Assembly (NCBI GenBank): GCA_963828625.1
Contig: CAWHEX010000011.1
Location: forward strand, 930,001-994,000
DNA length: 64,000 bases
Reading direction: 5' to 3'
Origin: PALSA-894 sp963828625
GTDB taxonomy: Bacteria; Pseudomonadota; Alphaproteobacteria; Rhizobiales; Xanthobacteraceae
The notes beneath the pieces are model-generated. The model saw nothing but the letters and a program-made list of their open reading frames with translations, made no database searches and had not been told where the DNA came from. Shown here piece after piece: positions 25,716 through 38,753 of the stretch; positions within the stretch are counted from its first letter, which is position 1, and every line of letters begins with the position of its first letter. The position numbers and the translations under genes were made by a program.

Positions 25716-25743
25716 GGGCGCCGCAAGGCGCTCATTCTGTTTT
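25716..25743 (+). terminator. Terminator of tRNA-Met
   Basis: GGGCGCC-GCAA-GGCGCTC (25716-25733) forms a 7-bp stem with a GCAA tetraloop, followed by ATTCTGTTTT. It lies 23 bases after the tRNA and overlaps the stop region of the convergent MFS gene. Confidence 0.7.
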
Positions 25744-27040
25744 CGGCATCTGTCCGGCGACGACGCGCACCTTGCGCGGCGCCGCCATGAAGATGGCGAA
25801 GGCCGAGACGAAGCAGAGCGCCAGCGCGATCCAGAACGCCAGATTGTAGTTGCCGAGACGGTCGTAGAGGAGCCCGCTGATCCACGGGCCCGCGGCCCCG
25901 CCGGCGACGGCCGCCAGCATGACGGTGCCGAAGATCGTGCCGAAATGCGGCCCCTCGAAGATCTCGGCGACGATCGGCCCGAGCACCGAGGTGTAGCGAA
26001 TAGCCAAGAAAGCCCTGCGCCAGCACCATCGCGTAGAGCAGCACGGGGGTCGGCGCAGCCTGCAACGCGATCAGCGCCGCGAAGCAGATCGCGAAACCAA
26101 GGCAGCCGATCGCCCACGCCCATTCGCGCCCGATCCGGTCCGACGCGTGACCGAACACGATCTGCCCCGGAACGCCGACGAGCGCGACGAGCCCCAACGC
26201 CCACGCGGCTTCGGTCGGTGCGATGCCGATCTCGGTCAGGTACTTGGTCTGATGCACCTGCACGGCGTACCAGGCATAAAGCCCGCAGAAATATCCGAGC
26301 GAGATCCACCAGAAGCGTGCCGTGCGCAGGGCGCGCGCAAGCGTCCACTCGGTCGCCGCCCAGGCGGGGTCGACGATGTTGCTGAGGCGCGCTACGTGTC
26401 CCGTCGCGCCGGCCGTGGCCTCGCCGTCCGGCAACAGGCCGATGTCCTGCGGGCGTTTCCTTAAGAGCAGGTTGAGCGGGAAGAGAACCACCGCGGCGAG
26501 CAGTGCGTACCACAGGCAAGCCTGCCGCCAGCCATCGCCCGCGATGACGATTTGCATCCACGGCATGAGGATGATCGATCCGAGCCCCACGCCGGAGAAG
26601 GCGATTCCGATCGCAAGGCCGCGCCGTTGCACGAACCAGTTCGGCAGAAACTGCGAGTGGATGCCGTAGCCAAGGAAATTGCCGCCGAGACCAACCAGCA
26701 ATCCGAGCGTCAGGTAGAAATGCCACGGCTCGCGCGCGAGCGCGCCAAGGCCCAACCCAAGCACCAGGAAGACGACACCTATCTCGACAACAACCCGCGG
26801 ACCCTTGATGTCCATCAGGCGTCCGACGAACGGGCCAACGAAAGCCGACACCAGAAAGCCGAACGAGAACGCGCCTGCGACGAGGCCGCGGTCCCAGCCA
26901 TATTCGGCGATGATGGGCGGAACCAGCAGCGAGAATGCGGTGCGCGCATTGACGCCGATGCCCATCGTGATGAACGCGATCAGGACGATGATCCAGCCGT
27001 AGAAAACGGGCAGGCGCACGGGGCGCGGTTGCGGGCTCAT
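25732..27040 (-). CDS. Major facilitator superfamily transporter (one frameshift)
   Basis: About 435 residues with twelve predicted membrane helices. It starts VFYGWIIVLIAFITMGIGVN and has the MFS loop motif GRLMDIKGPRVVV (about residue 75) and a second half beginning WWISLGYFCGLYAWYAVQ with FGHASDRIGREWAW. The pattern resembles the OFA/monocarboxylate-porter group, fitting uptake of a carboxylic acid. One indel near 26005 separates the last three helices (LGPIVAEIFEGPHFGTIFGT). Its start overlaps the stop of the upstream TetR gene (ATGA), so regulator and transporter are co-translated. Substrate unknown. Confidence 0.86.
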
Positions 27041-27642
27041 CGCGGTCCTTGCAGGAACAGCCGCGCGGTGTCCTCGGCGACCCGGTCGAGCGAGAGGCGG
27101 CCGCCCGGGCGATACCAGCGCGCGGTCCAGTTCACGGCGCCGAGAATGAGCAGCCGCACGAGCTGTGCGTCGCCCGGCATGTGACCCATGCGCTGGAGAT
27201 CATCGATCACCTGCTGCCACAGCGCGTCGTAACGATCCTTCAGCTCGACGATGCGGCGGCGGTTGGCAGCGGTGAGCGAGCGCCAGTCGTGCAGCAGCAC
27301 CGGAATGAAATCGCTGCCGTCCTCAAGGATGGTGCCGAGCTGCGCGCGGATGAGGCGTACGAGCTTCTGGTCGGGCGGCAACGACAGCGCCATCGCCTCT
27401 TCGGTCTTGCGCAGGCCTTCGGCGAGGCCTTGCTCCATCACGGCGACCAGAATGTCCTGCTTGGTCTTGAAGTGATAGAACGGGCTGCCCGAATGCATGC
27501 CCGCCGCGCTCGAGATGTCGCGGATGGTGGTGCCGTCGAAGCCCTTCTCGCGGAAGAGTTTCGCCGAGACGCGCAGCAACTCCTCGCGGCGGTTGCTTTC
27601 GTTGTTGCGGCGTTGGCGCGGCTTGCGCTTGGCTTCGCTCAT
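27037..27642 (-). CDS. TetR-family regulator of the Atu-like region
   Basis: Intact TetR-type protein of 201 residues. Helix-turn-helix: NRREELLRVSAKLFREKGFD then IRDISSAAGMHSGSPFYHFK, the GSPFYHFKTKQDIL recognition helix. The C-terminal ligand domain has MLLHDWRSLTA-like and RWYRPGGRLSLDRVAEDTAR elements, as in acyl-CoA-responsive TetR proteins (KstR2/AtuR type; inference). It lies between atuA-type genes and an MFS gene, all on the minus strand. It is the best candidate for binding the TACCAAGCA-N2-TGCTTGGTA operators at 29384 and 41384. Confidence 0.86.
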   Translation of the reverse strand: MSEAKRKPRQRRNNESNRREELLRVSAKLFREKGFDGTTIRDISSAAGMHSGSPFYHFKTKQDILVAVMEQGLAEGLRKTEEAMALSLPPDQKLVRLIRAQLGTILEDGSDFIPVLLHDWRSLTAANRRRIVELKDRYDALWQQVIDDLQRMGHMPGDAQLVRLLILGAVNWTARWYRPGGRLSLDRVAEDTARLFLQGPR

Positions 27643-27664
27643 GCGCGCGCGAGCCGGGGCAAGG

Positions 27665-27983
27665 TTAGGCGGGCGCCTCGATTTCCATGCGCAGCAATTG
27701 CGCGGCGACAGACTTGCCGAGGCTGTCCATGCGCAGCGAACGCGATGCGCCGCCTTGCAGCGCGGCATTGAGCACGATCTTCAGCGCTAGCAGATTGTCG
27801 AGCGGATAGATCTCGACCGGAGCCTTGGCACATCGCGGCGAAATGCTCGGCGAGGCGCTCGCGCGTGACCTCGCGCTTGAGCACCTCGTAGGTCGGTGCG
27901 TCATAGGCGAACAGTCCGATGTCGGCGCGGTCGGCCTTGTCTCCCGAGCGCGCGTGCGCGATCTTCCACAGCCCGACCTTCAT
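27665..27983 (-). CDS. AtuA C-terminal-domain-like protein (one frameshift)
   Basis: About 106 residues: MKVGLWKIAHARSGDKADRA and GLFAYDAPTYEVLKREVTRE, then after an indel near 27830 VEIYPLDNLLALKIVLNAAL and LGKSVAAQLLRMEIEAP. This corresponds to the C-terminal (ferredoxin-like-fold) domain fused to AtuA in Pseudomonas; here it is a separate gene. Its start overlaps the atuA stop (ATGA), so the two halves are co-translated and probably act together. The biochemical role of AtuA is not known to me. Confidence 0.75.
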
Positions 27984-29353
27984 GCGACCGCCTCGACGTC
28001 GATCGCAATGCGTGGCTCGATCAGATCGCGGCGCACCAGGGTCGGCCAGATGCCGAGCATCTCGCGCGAGCGCTCCGATCCGCGCAGGCCGCCCGCATAA
28101 GGCGGGCCGGAGAGCGCGAGCCAGGGGAACAGGCGGCTGAAGCCTTCGGCGATGCGCTTGTCCTGCGTGCGTACCGTCATGCGCAGGAAGCATTCGTTCA
28201 GGTTGTCGCGCTGCGAAGCGTCGGCGTTCGCGCCAAGGAGCGCGTTGTAGCCCATGTACTCGACGTTGATCTCGTCGGGCTTCCAGCCGCGTTCCTCGAC
28301 GAGCCCCTTGATGATGTTCGCCGAGGTCTCGCACTTGAGATACGCGTCCGGCCACGAGAAGCCGATTTGCCCCAGCCCCATCCAGCCGTCGTGATAGCCG
28401 GCGACGACCTTCAGCGTGTCGGGACGCTTCGCGCCGGACGCGCCGGTGATGCGCACGTTGTCGTTGCCCTGGTCGTCGAAATTCAGCGTGCCCATGTCGA
28501 GCACGACATCGGGCGAGTAATAGGCGTGCGGGTTATGCACCTCGTAGAGAAGCTGCTGGCGCAGCGTGTCGAACGAGACGCGCCCGCCGGTGCCCGCCGC
28601 CTTGGTCAGCAGGGCGGAGCCGTCCTCGCTCACTTCGGCGATCGGATAGCCGAGGCCGATGAAGTTCTGCACCTTCGCCCATTCGCCGGCCGAGCCGAAA
28701 TTGCCGCCGCTCGCCTGGCCCGAGCATTCGAGCAGATGGCCGACGGTCAGCCCCTGCGCGAGTCTGTCCCAGTCGTCCCAGCGCCAGTTCAGTTCATGCA
28801 TCAGCGGGCCGAGCGAAAGCGCCGCATCGGCGACGCGCCCGGTGATGACGATGTCGGCGCCCTGCGCCAGCGCTTCGGCGATCGGCGCTGCGCCGAGATA
28901 CGCATTGGCGAACAGCAGCCGCTCGCGGATGGATTTGATGTCCGCGCCGGTGTCCATGTTGGCGAGCGGCTCGCCGCTCGCCTGCAACTCGTCGATGCGG
29001 TCGGAAATGGAATCGCCGGTGACGACCGCGATCTTCGCCTTGAAGCCCTTCTCGCGGAACGCGCGCGCGACCGCGTCGCGCGCGCCGTGCGGATTGAGCC
29101 CGCCGGCATTCATCACGAACTTCACGCCGCGCGGCGCGGCAAGCGGCCACAGTTCGAGCAGCATCGGCACGCAGTCGCGCGCGTAGCCCGCGTTCGGGTC
29201 CTTCTGGCGGTCTTTTTGCAGGATCGCGAGCGTGAGTTCCGCGAGATGATCGGACGCGATGTACTTGACGCCGCCGCTCTCGATCGAGGCGCGCACCGGC
29301 CGCCAGGAGTCCCCGTAAAAGCCGAGCCCGGCGCCGATGCGGACCGATTTCAT
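27980..29353 (-). CDS. atuA: Acyclic terpene utilization family protein AtuA (DUF1446)
   Basis: Intact, 457 residues. KSVRIGAGLGFYGDSWRPVR at the start, FVMNAGGLNPHGARDAVARA, ADIVITGRVADAALSLGPLM and HLLECSGQASGGNFGSAGEW are hallmarks of the AtuA family, named from citronellol/geraniol degradation in Pseudomonas, where it is needed for growth although its reaction is unclear. ATG 29353 is the only good start. The gene is downstream of an operator half-site, overlaps the separate C-terminal domain gene, and faces the LIV-type transporter divergently. Carboxylase, dehydrogenase and hydratase genes further right support an Atu-like pathway. Confidence 0.85.
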   Translation of the reverse strand: MKSVRIGAGLGFYGDSWRPVRASIESGGVKYIASDHLAELTLAILQKDRQKDPNAGYARDCVPMLLELWPLAAPRGVKFVMNAGGLNPHGARDAVARAFREKGFKAKIAVVTGDSISDRIDELQASGEPLANMDTGADIKSIRERLLFANAYLGAAPIAEALAQGADIVITGRVADAALSLGPLMHELNWRWDDWDRLAQGLTVGHLLECSGQASGGNFGSAGEWAKVQNFIGLGYPIAEVSEDGSALLTKAAGTGGRVSFDTLRQQLLYEVHNPHAYYSPDVVLDMGTLNFDDQGNDNVRITGASGAKRPDTLKVVAGYHDGWMGLGQIGFSWPDAYLKCETSANIIKGLVEERGWKPDEINVEYMGYNALLGANADASQRDNLNECFLRMTVRTQDKRIAEGFSRLFPWLALSGPPYAGGLRGSERSREMLGIWPTLVRRDLIEPRIAIDVEAVA

Positions 29354-29383
29354 GGGCAAAACGGTAAGGGCGCGGTTTCGAAA

Positions 29384-29399
29384 AAGCAAATGCTTGGTA
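29384..29399. promoter_or_regulatory. Operator-like sequence upstream of atuA
   Basis: AAGCAAATGCTTGGTA is identical over 16 bases to the right-hand part of the perfect palindrome at 41384-41407; the left arm is degenerate here. It is 31 bases upstream of the atuA ATG, in the divergent atuA/livH gap. Confidence 0.6.
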
Positions 29400-29553
29400 C
29401 GCTGTCCGCGCGCCGTCGTGCTTCGCCCGCGCACGCGGCAGTGCAGCAAGCAGCGATGCTTGCGAAACGCTGTTGGTTCGCGTTTACTGGGTGCGCGCCA
29501 TCGCGCGGGGCATGACGCGCGGAGAGAACCCGCGCGAGAACCGGGGAGGGGAC

Positions 29554-30435
29554 TTGTTCAGCCAGTTCCTGCAGCTCACCCTCGCAGGCGTCGCGCAGGG
29601 CTGCGTGTACGCGCTCGTCGCGCTCGGCTTCGTACTGATCTACAAGGCGACCGAGACGGTCAATTTCGCGCAGGGCGACCTGATGATGCTCGGCGCCTTC
29701 TTCGGGCTGACCGCGAGCACCGTCCTCGGCTGGCCGTACTGGGCGACGATCCTGTTCGCCATCATCGTGATGGCGGCGGTCGGCATGCTGATCGAGCGCA
29801 TCGTGATCCGCCCGGTGCTGGGCTATCCGACCTTCACGGTGGTGATGATCACCATCGGTGTCGGCTACATCCTGCGCGGCGTCGTCACCATGGTGCCGGG
29901 CTGGGGCACCGAGACCTATTCGCTCAAGACGCCGTTCGGCGACAGCGTTCTGCGCTTCGGCGGCGTGATCCTCGCCGTGGAGCAACTCGCCACCATCGTG
30001 CTCACCGCGGCGCTGTGCCTCGTGCTCTATCTCTTCTTCCGCTTCGCCAAGCTCGGCGTCGCCATGCAGGCGACCTCGCAGAACCAGCTTGCCGCCTACT
30101 ACATGGGCATCCCGGTGCAGCGCGTGAACATGCTGATCTGGGGGCTGGCGGCGGCGGTCGCGGCGTTCGGCGGCATTCTGCTCGCGCCGGTCGCGTTCGT
30201 GCATTCCAACATGGGCTTCATCGGGCTGAAGGCGTTTCCGGCCGCGGTCGTCGGCGGCTTCGGCAGCGTGCCGGGCGCGATCGTCGGCGGGCTGATCATC
30301 GGCATCGTCGAGGCGCTCGCGGGCTTCTATTTGCCCGAAGGTTTCAAGGATACGGCGGCCTACGTGGTCGTGCTGGTCGTGCTGCTGTTCATGCCGTCCG
30401 GCATTTTCGGCGAGACCGCAAGAAAGAAGGTCTAA
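29554..30435 (+). CDS. LIV-type ABC transporter permease (LivH-like)
   Basis: Inner-membrane permease of the branched-chain amino-acid-type (HAAT) importer family, about 293 residues and eight or more membrane helices. FSQFLQLTLAGVAQGCVYAL starts the protein; ALGFVLIYKATETVNFAQGD and FPAAVVGGFGSVPGAIVGGL are LivH signatures. I chose TTG 29554 preceded by GGAGGGGAC over an upstream GTG near 29473, because the family starts at FSQF. It heads livH-livM-livG-livF-ligase-binding protein. In this context the substrate is probably an acyl acid rather than leucine (inference). Confidence 0.9.
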   Translation: MFSQFLQLTLAGVAQGCVYALVALGFVLIYKATETVNFAQGDLMMLGAFFGLTASTVLGWPYWATILFAIIVMAAVGMLIERIVIRPVLGYPTFTVVMITIGVGYILRGVVTMVPGWGTETYSLKTPFGDSVLRFGGVILAVEQLATIVLTAALCLVLYLFFRFAKLGVAMQATSQNQLAAYYMGIPVQRVNMLIWGLAAAVAAFGGILLAPVAFVHSNMGFIGLKAFPAAVVGGFGSVPGAIVGGLIIGIVEALAGFYLPEGFKDTAAYVVVLVVLLFMPSGIFGETARKKV

Positions 30436-30443
30436 CTCATGCT

Positions 30444-30521
30444 CCGCTCATTCCCGCGCAAGCGGGAATCCAGTTCTTTGTTTTCTGAACTCTGGGTCCC
30501 CGCTTTCGCGGGGACGAGCGG
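30444..30521. repeat. Palindromic intergenic repeat, family 1, copy A
   Basis: Two hairpin units of about 27 bases in opposite orientation, CCGCTCATTCCCGC...GAATCCAG and CTGGGTCCCC...GACGAGCGG, so that the element begins CCGCTC and ends GAGCGG. Each unit has its own stem (CCCGC-GCAA-GCGGG; CCCCGC-TTT-GCGGGG). It lies between livH and livM. Copies B-D are at 40372, 44159 and 48511. Confidence 0.85.
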
Positions 30522-30551
30522 ACAAACATCGAATTCGTTCGGGCGAAGCTG

Positions 30552-31625
30552 ATGCGGTTCATCTTCAAGACCGAGTACGCGCAGGACATCCGCCTGTTCC
30601 AGCACGGCGGGCAGGTCTTCTGGTACGGGCTGTTGCTGCTGGTGCTGCTCGCCGCGCCCTATCTCGTGAGCGGCTACGTTCTCTCGCAGCTTCACTTCAT
30701 CTGCATCTACGCGATCGTCGGCTTCGGGCTGATGCTGCTGGTCGGCTACACCGGGCAGATCTCGCTCGGCCACGCGGCATTCCTCGCGACCGGCGCCTAC
30801 ACCGAGGCGCTGCTGCAGGCCGCCGGCATGCCGTTCGTCGTTTCGCTCACGAGCGCGGCGCTGTTCTCCGCCGCGGTCGGCATCATCGTCGGGCTGCCGG
30901 CGCTGCGGCTGAAGGGCATCTATCTCGCGATCGCGACGTTCGCGTTCAACATCATCATCGAGGAAATCATCACGCGCTGGGAATCCGTCACCGGCGGCAA
31001 CAGCGGCAAGCTGCTCAAGGCGATCGAGATCTTCGGCTACCGGCTCGGCAGCGGCGAGAGCTTCTATTACGTCTGCCTCGTCCTCGCCGTTCTGTCCTGC
31101 CTTGCGATGATCAACCTGCTGCGCTCGCCGACCGGCCGCGCGTTCGTGGCGATCCGCGACTCCGAAGTGTCCGCGAGCTGCATGGGGATCAACCTCGCGT
31201 ACTACAAGACGATCTCGTTTGCGCTCTCCGCCGCGCTGACCGGCGTCGGCGGCGCGCTCTACGCCCACAAGGTCGGCTTCATCTCGCCCGAGCAGTTCAC
31301 GCTGATCCAGTCGATCGAGCTCGTCACCATCGTGATCATCGGCGGCGTCGGCTCGCTGCACGGCGCGGTGCTCGGTGCGGCGTTCATCATCATGCTGCCG
31401 CAGGGCATCTCGATCGCGAAAGGCTGGCTGCCGGACACCATCCCGCAGGCCGGGCTGCAATCGGTCGTGTTCGGCCTGATCCTCGTCGGCTTCATCGTCT
31501 TCGAGCCGTACGGCATCTACGGACGCTGGCTGAAGATCCGCACCTATTTCGATGTCTTTCCGTTCTATCGCCGCGGCACGTTCCGCCGCCAGCGCTCGTA
31601 TCTGCGCTCGGAGCGGCTGCGATGA
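30552..31625 (+). CDS. LIV-type ABC transporter permease (LivM-like)
   Basis: Second permease of the importer, 357 residues, intact. YLVSGYVLSQLHFICIYAIV and GFGLMLLVGYTGQISLGHAA are the LivM core; ALRLKGIYLAIATFAFNIII and IELVTIVIIGGVGSLHGAVL follow, then an EPYGIYGRWLKIRTYF tail. Its stop overlaps the livG start (ATGA). Repeat copy A lies in the gap between it and livH. Confidence 0.92.
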   Translation: MRFIFKTEYAQDIRLFQHGGQVFWYGLLLLVLLAAPYLVSGYVLSQLHFICIYAIVGFGLMLLVGYTGQISLGHAAFLATGAYTEALLQAAGMPFVVSLTSAALFSAAVGIIVGLPALRLKGIYLAIATFAFNIIIEEIITRWESVTGGNSGKLLKAIEIFGYRLGSGESFYYVCLVLAVLSCLAMINLLRSPTGRAFVAIRDSEVSASCMGINLAYYKTISFALSAALTGVGGALYAHKVGFISPEQFTLIQSIELVTIVIIGGVGSLHGAVLGAAFIIMLPQGISIAKGWLPDTIPQAGLQSVVFGLILVGFIVFEPYGIYGRWLKIRTYFDVFPFYRRGTFRRQRSYLRSERLR

Positions 31626-32382
31626 GCTTCTTCGCGGTGGAAAATCTCGGCGTGCGGTTCGGCGGCGTGGTCGCGGTCGACGGCGTGAGCTTCGCGGTCG
31701 AGCCGGGCGAGGTCTATACGATCATCGGACCGAACGGCGCGGGCAAGACCACGATCTTCAATCTGATCGGGCTGATCTATCCGCCGACCTCGGGCCGCAT
31801 CACGTTCGAGGGCCGTGAGGTCAAGGGTGCGCCGCATAACGTTGCGGAGCTGGGCATCGCACGCACGTTCCAGAACATCGAGCTGTTCGAGCACGCGACC
31901 GTGCTGCAAAACCTGCTGATCGGCCGCCACCGTCACCGCAAGACCAACCTCGCGGAAGAACTACTGTTCCTGCCGAGCGTGCGCCGCGCCGAGATCGCGC
32001 AGCGCGAGGCGGTCGAGCGCGTGATCGACCTGCTCGACCTCGCACACTATCGCGACAGCCTCGTGGCCGGATTGCCCTATGGCGTGCGCAAGGTGATCGA
32101 GCTTGGCCGCGCGCTTGCGACCGAGCCGAAGCTGATGCTGCTCGACGAGCCGTCCTCCGGTCTCAACCCGGACGAGACCGACGACATGGCGTTCTGGATC
32201 GAGGACATCCAGAAGGAGCTCGGCATCACGGTGCTGATGGTCGAGCACGACATGAACCTCGTCTCGCGCGTCTCCGATCGCGTGCTGGCGCTGAACGAAG
32301 GCCGCGTGATCGCCGAGGGCACGCCCGCACAGGTGCAGTCGCACCCGGCGGTGATCGAGGCGTATCTGGGGGAGGGGAATGA
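31622..32382 (+). CDS. LIV-type ABC transporter ATPase (LivG-like; terminal frameshift)
   Basis: ATP-binding subunit. Walker A IIGPNGAGKTTIFNLIGLIY, ELGIARTFQNIELFEHATVL (Q-loop), a degenerate signature LPYGVRKVIELGRALAT (typical of this liv-type subfamily, replacing LSGGQ), Walker B LMLLDEPSSGLNPDE and the switch His in LMVEHDMNLVSRVSDRVLAL. Without correction it reads through into livF; adding one G in the G-rich run near 32370 gives ...YLGEGE and a stop TGA overlapping the livF ATG, which I take as the true end. Confidence 0.9.
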
Positions 32383-33124
32383 CCACGCCCATCCTCCAGC
32401 TCCTCAATGTCGAATCGAACTACGGTCCGGTGCAGGCGCTGCGCGGGGTCAGCCTGTCGGTGCCGGAAGGCAAGATCGTCACGGTGCTGGGCGCGAACGG
32501 CGCCGGCAAGACGACGACGCTCAAGACCATCTCGGGCATCATCGATCCGCTCAAGGGTCAGGTGAAATTCAAGGGCAAGGAAATTCAGGGCGCGTCGCCC
32601 GACGCGATCGTGCGCGCCGGCATCGTGCATGTGCCCGAAGGGCGCGAGGTCTTTCCGCTGCTGTCCGTCGAGGACAATCTGCGCATGGGCGCCTACACGC
32701 GCAGCGATGCCGATGGCGTGGCGCAGGATCTGGCCGCCGTGTTCGGCTATTTCCCGATCCTGCGCGAGCGGGCGAAGCAGGAGGCCGGTCAGCTTTCCGG
32801 CGGCCAGCAGCAGATGCTGGCGATCGCGCGCGCGCTGCTCGGGCGGCCGTCGCTGATCCTGATGGATGAGCCGAGCCTCGGCCTTTCCCCCAAGCTCACC
32901 AAGGAAATCTTCGATATCGTGGTGCGGATCAATCGCGAGCGCGGCGTCACCATCCTGCTGGTCGAGCAGAACGCCCACATGGCGCTGAAGATCGCGGATT
33001 ACGGCTTCGTGCTGGAAGTCGGGCGCATCGTGATGGAAGATACCGGCGCACGCCTCGCCGAGAAGGACGATATCCGCGAGTTCTACCTCGGCATGAAGGC
33101 CGCAGGCGCGAGAGGGGCGCGGCG

Positions 33125-33152
<28 letters not shown>
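32379..33152 (+). CDS. LIV-type ABC transporter ATPase (LivF-like)
   Basis: Second ATP-binding subunit, 257 residues, intact. LGANGAGKTTTLKTISGIID is Walker A, GIVHVPEGREVFPLLSVEDN is the LivF-specific VPEGR region, QLSGGQQQMLAIARALLGRP the signature and LILMDEPSLGLSPKLTKEIF Walker B. It overlaps livG upstream and the acyl-CoA ligase start downstream. Confidence 0.93.
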
Positions 33153-35009
<1,857 letters not shown>

Positions 35010-35084
35010 AATGCCTGCAACGTCAAATCGTGACCGGCCAAGGGCTTAGGCGCGGCCACGGATAAATTCGGGAGAGAACCACTC

Positions 35085-36239
35085 ATGAAATCCCTCGCCA
35101 TCGCAGCGCTCGCGCTGCTCGCCGCCTCGCCCGCGCTCGCGCAGCAGGGCGTGTCCGCGAACGAGATCGTCATCGGAACCGCGCAGGACCTGTCCGGCCC
35201 GATCGTCAACTTCTCCAAGGCGGCCGTGAACGGCATGCGCATGCGCGTCGACGAGGTGAACGCCGCCGGCGGCATCCACGGCCGCAAGCTGCGCCTCGTG
35301 GTCGAAGACCACGGCTACGATCCGAAGAAGGCCGTGCTCGCCGCGCAGAAGATGGTGCAGCAGGACAAGATCTTCGCCTCGCTCGGCTCGATCGGCACCG
35401 CGACCGCGATGGCGGCGATGGCGATCTATCTCGACGCCAAGGTCGCGCACCTGTTCCCGCTCTCCGGCGCGCGCGAAATGTTCGAGCCGGCAGCGCCGCT
35501 GAAGTTCTCGTTCGCGGCGCCCTATTACGACCAGATCCGCTCCGGCATCAAACGGCTGGTGAAGGACAAGGGCCTGAAGAAGGTCTGCACCGTCTATCAG
35601 GACGACGATTTCGGGCTTGAGGTGATGCGCGGCGCCGAGCAGGGCCTGAAGGATATCGGCGCGGCCTACGTCGAGCGCACGACCTACAAGCGCGGCGCGA
35701 CCGAGTTCTCCTCGCAGGTCGCCAAGATGAAGGAAGCCGGCTGCGACGCCGTCGTGATGGGCACGATCATCCGCGAGACGATCGGCGTGATCGGAACCGC
35801 GCGCAAGCTCGAATGGAATCCGGTGTTCGTCGGCACGACCGCGAGCTACTCGGAGATCATCCACAAGCTCGGCGGCGCGGCGGTGAACGGCTTCTATTCG
35901 ACCTGCACGGTGAACAACCCGTACGCGGACGATGCGAACCCGAAGGTCCGCGAATGGTTCACCACCTACAAGGGCAAGTTCAACGAGGACCCGACGGTGT
36001 TCTCGGCCTACGGCTGGCAGATCATCAACATGTTCGCCACCGCGGCGCAGGCGGCGGGCCAGAACCTGACGCCCGACTCGCTCAACAAGGCGATCGAGAC
36101 GACCAAGTTCCCGGCCGACATGTTCGGCGCCGACGAGCAGACTTTCTCCGCCACCAAGCGGCTCGGCTCCGACCGCGCGATGCTGTGCCAGATCCAGGAC
36201 GGCAAGTGGAAGTCGGTGTCGGAGTATCTGACGAATTGA
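35085..36239 (+). CDS. LIV-type ABC transporter substrate-binding protein
   Basis: Periplasmic binding protein, 384 residues, intact, with a signal peptide cleaved after LAASPALAQQ. SANEIVIGTAQDLSGPIVNF is the standard start of Peripla_BP_6 proteins; KLRLVVEDHGYDPKKAVLAA and FGLEVMRGAEQGLKDIGAAY follow. GGGAGAG precedes ATG 35085. It completes the livHMGF set. Proteins of this branch bind amino acids, aromatic acids or amides; ligand unknown. Confidence 0.93.
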   Translation: MKSLAIAALALLAASPALAQQGVSANEIVIGTAQDLSGPIVNFSKAAVNGMRMRVDEVNAAGGIHGRKLRLVVEDHGYDPKKAVLAAQKMVQQDKIFASLGSIGTATAMAAMAIYLDAKVAHLFPLSGAREMFEPAAPLKFSFAAPYYDQIRSGIKRLVKDKGLKKVCTVYQDDDFGLEVMRGAEQGLKDIGAAYVERTTYKRGATEFSSQVAKMKEAGCDAVVMGTIIRETIGVIGTARKLEWNPVFVGTTASYSEIIHKLGGAAVNGFYSTCTVNNPYADDANPKVREWFTTYKGKFNEDPTVFSAYGWQIINMFATAAQAAGQNLTPDSLNKAIETTKFPADMFGADEQTFSATKRLGSDRAMLCQIQDGKWKSVSEYLTN

Positions 36240-36245
36240 TCTTCT

Positions 36246-36412
36246 GAAGCCCTCACCCTGAGGAGACAGCCGCCGCGATTGCGGCGGTTGTCGTCTCGAA
36301 GGGCGAGGGCGCTCGCTCGGTATCTGTGGCCATCCTTCGAGACGGCCGCCATAAGCGCGTTTACGCGCGTCTTCGACGCGCTATGGCGGCCTCCTCAGGA
36401 TGAGGATGGTCG
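36246..36412. repeat. Long inverted repeat, family 2, copy 1 (between convergent genes)
   Basis: Two imperfect dyads: CCCTCACCCTGAGGAGAC... against GTCTCGAAGGGCGAGGGC (36250-36310), then CATCCTTCGAGACGGCCGCC (36331-36350) against GGCGGCCTCCTCAGGATGAG (36386-36405), with nested GCGCG hairpins. A related element is at 60945-61056. Both lie between convergent gene ends, so a bidirectional terminator role is likely. Confidence 0.75.
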
Positions 36413-36871
36413 CTACGACGACGAGATCATGTAGGCGGCGTTGCCGGTCGCGATCAGCTCGTCTGTATCGTTCACCAGCTCCATCTGCGCGACTGCGACC
36501 CGGTTGCCCAGCCGCACCACGCGGCCGGTCGCGATGAAGTAACTGCCGCGCCCGGGCCGCAGATAGTCGATGTGCAGGTTGATCGTGCCGATGGTGGGGA
36601 AATGGCCCTCCTGCGGCTCCTCGAGTTTCTTGCGCAGCACGGCCAGGTGGATCGCGAAACCGGCCGCGACATCGAGCACCGCCGAGATCACGCCGCCGTG
36701 CAGGATCTCGCGCCTCGCGTTGCCGATCAGTTCAGGCCGCATGTCGAAGCGCAGCTTCGGTGCGTCGGGATCGATCGACTCGACCTTCATCCCGACGACC
36801 TTGTTGAACGGCACGGCGTTCTCGAACACATGCCGCAGCTTCGCCTCGGCGGTCTTCTGGTCCGTCGCCAT
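36413..36871 (-). CDS. Hotdog-fold thioesterase (PaaI family)
   Basis: Acyl-CoA thioesterase of 152 residues, intact. PFNKVVGMKVESIDPDAPKL, then ARREILHGGVISAVLDVAAG, where HGG is the PaaI-type active-site region with Asp in the following helix. TIGTINLHIDYLRPGRGSYF and VRLGNRVAVAQMELVNDTDE complete the fold. It is 31 bases downstream of the carboxylase alpha gene in the same direction and probably releases CoA from stalled intermediates of that pathway. Confidence 0.88.
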   Translation of the reverse strand: MATDQKTAEAKLRHVFENAVPFNKVVGMKVESIDPDAPKLRFDMRPELIGNARREILHGGVISAVLDVAAGFAIHLAVLRKKLEEPQEGHFPTIGTINLHIDYLRPGRGSYFIATGRVVRLGNRVAVAQMELVNDTDELIATGNAAYMISSS

Positions 36872-36902
36872 GTTCACCACCCTGGCTGCCGCGCGGCGCG
36901 GT

Positions 36903-38749
<1,847 letters not shown>

Positions 38750-38753
<4 letters not shown>

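Noticed and set aside
36240..36412. Possible CRISPR-like or tandem repeat
   Set aside because: The repeats are inverted dyads within one element, not regularly spaced direct repeats with spacers; no cas genes present. No CRISPR array was found in the window.
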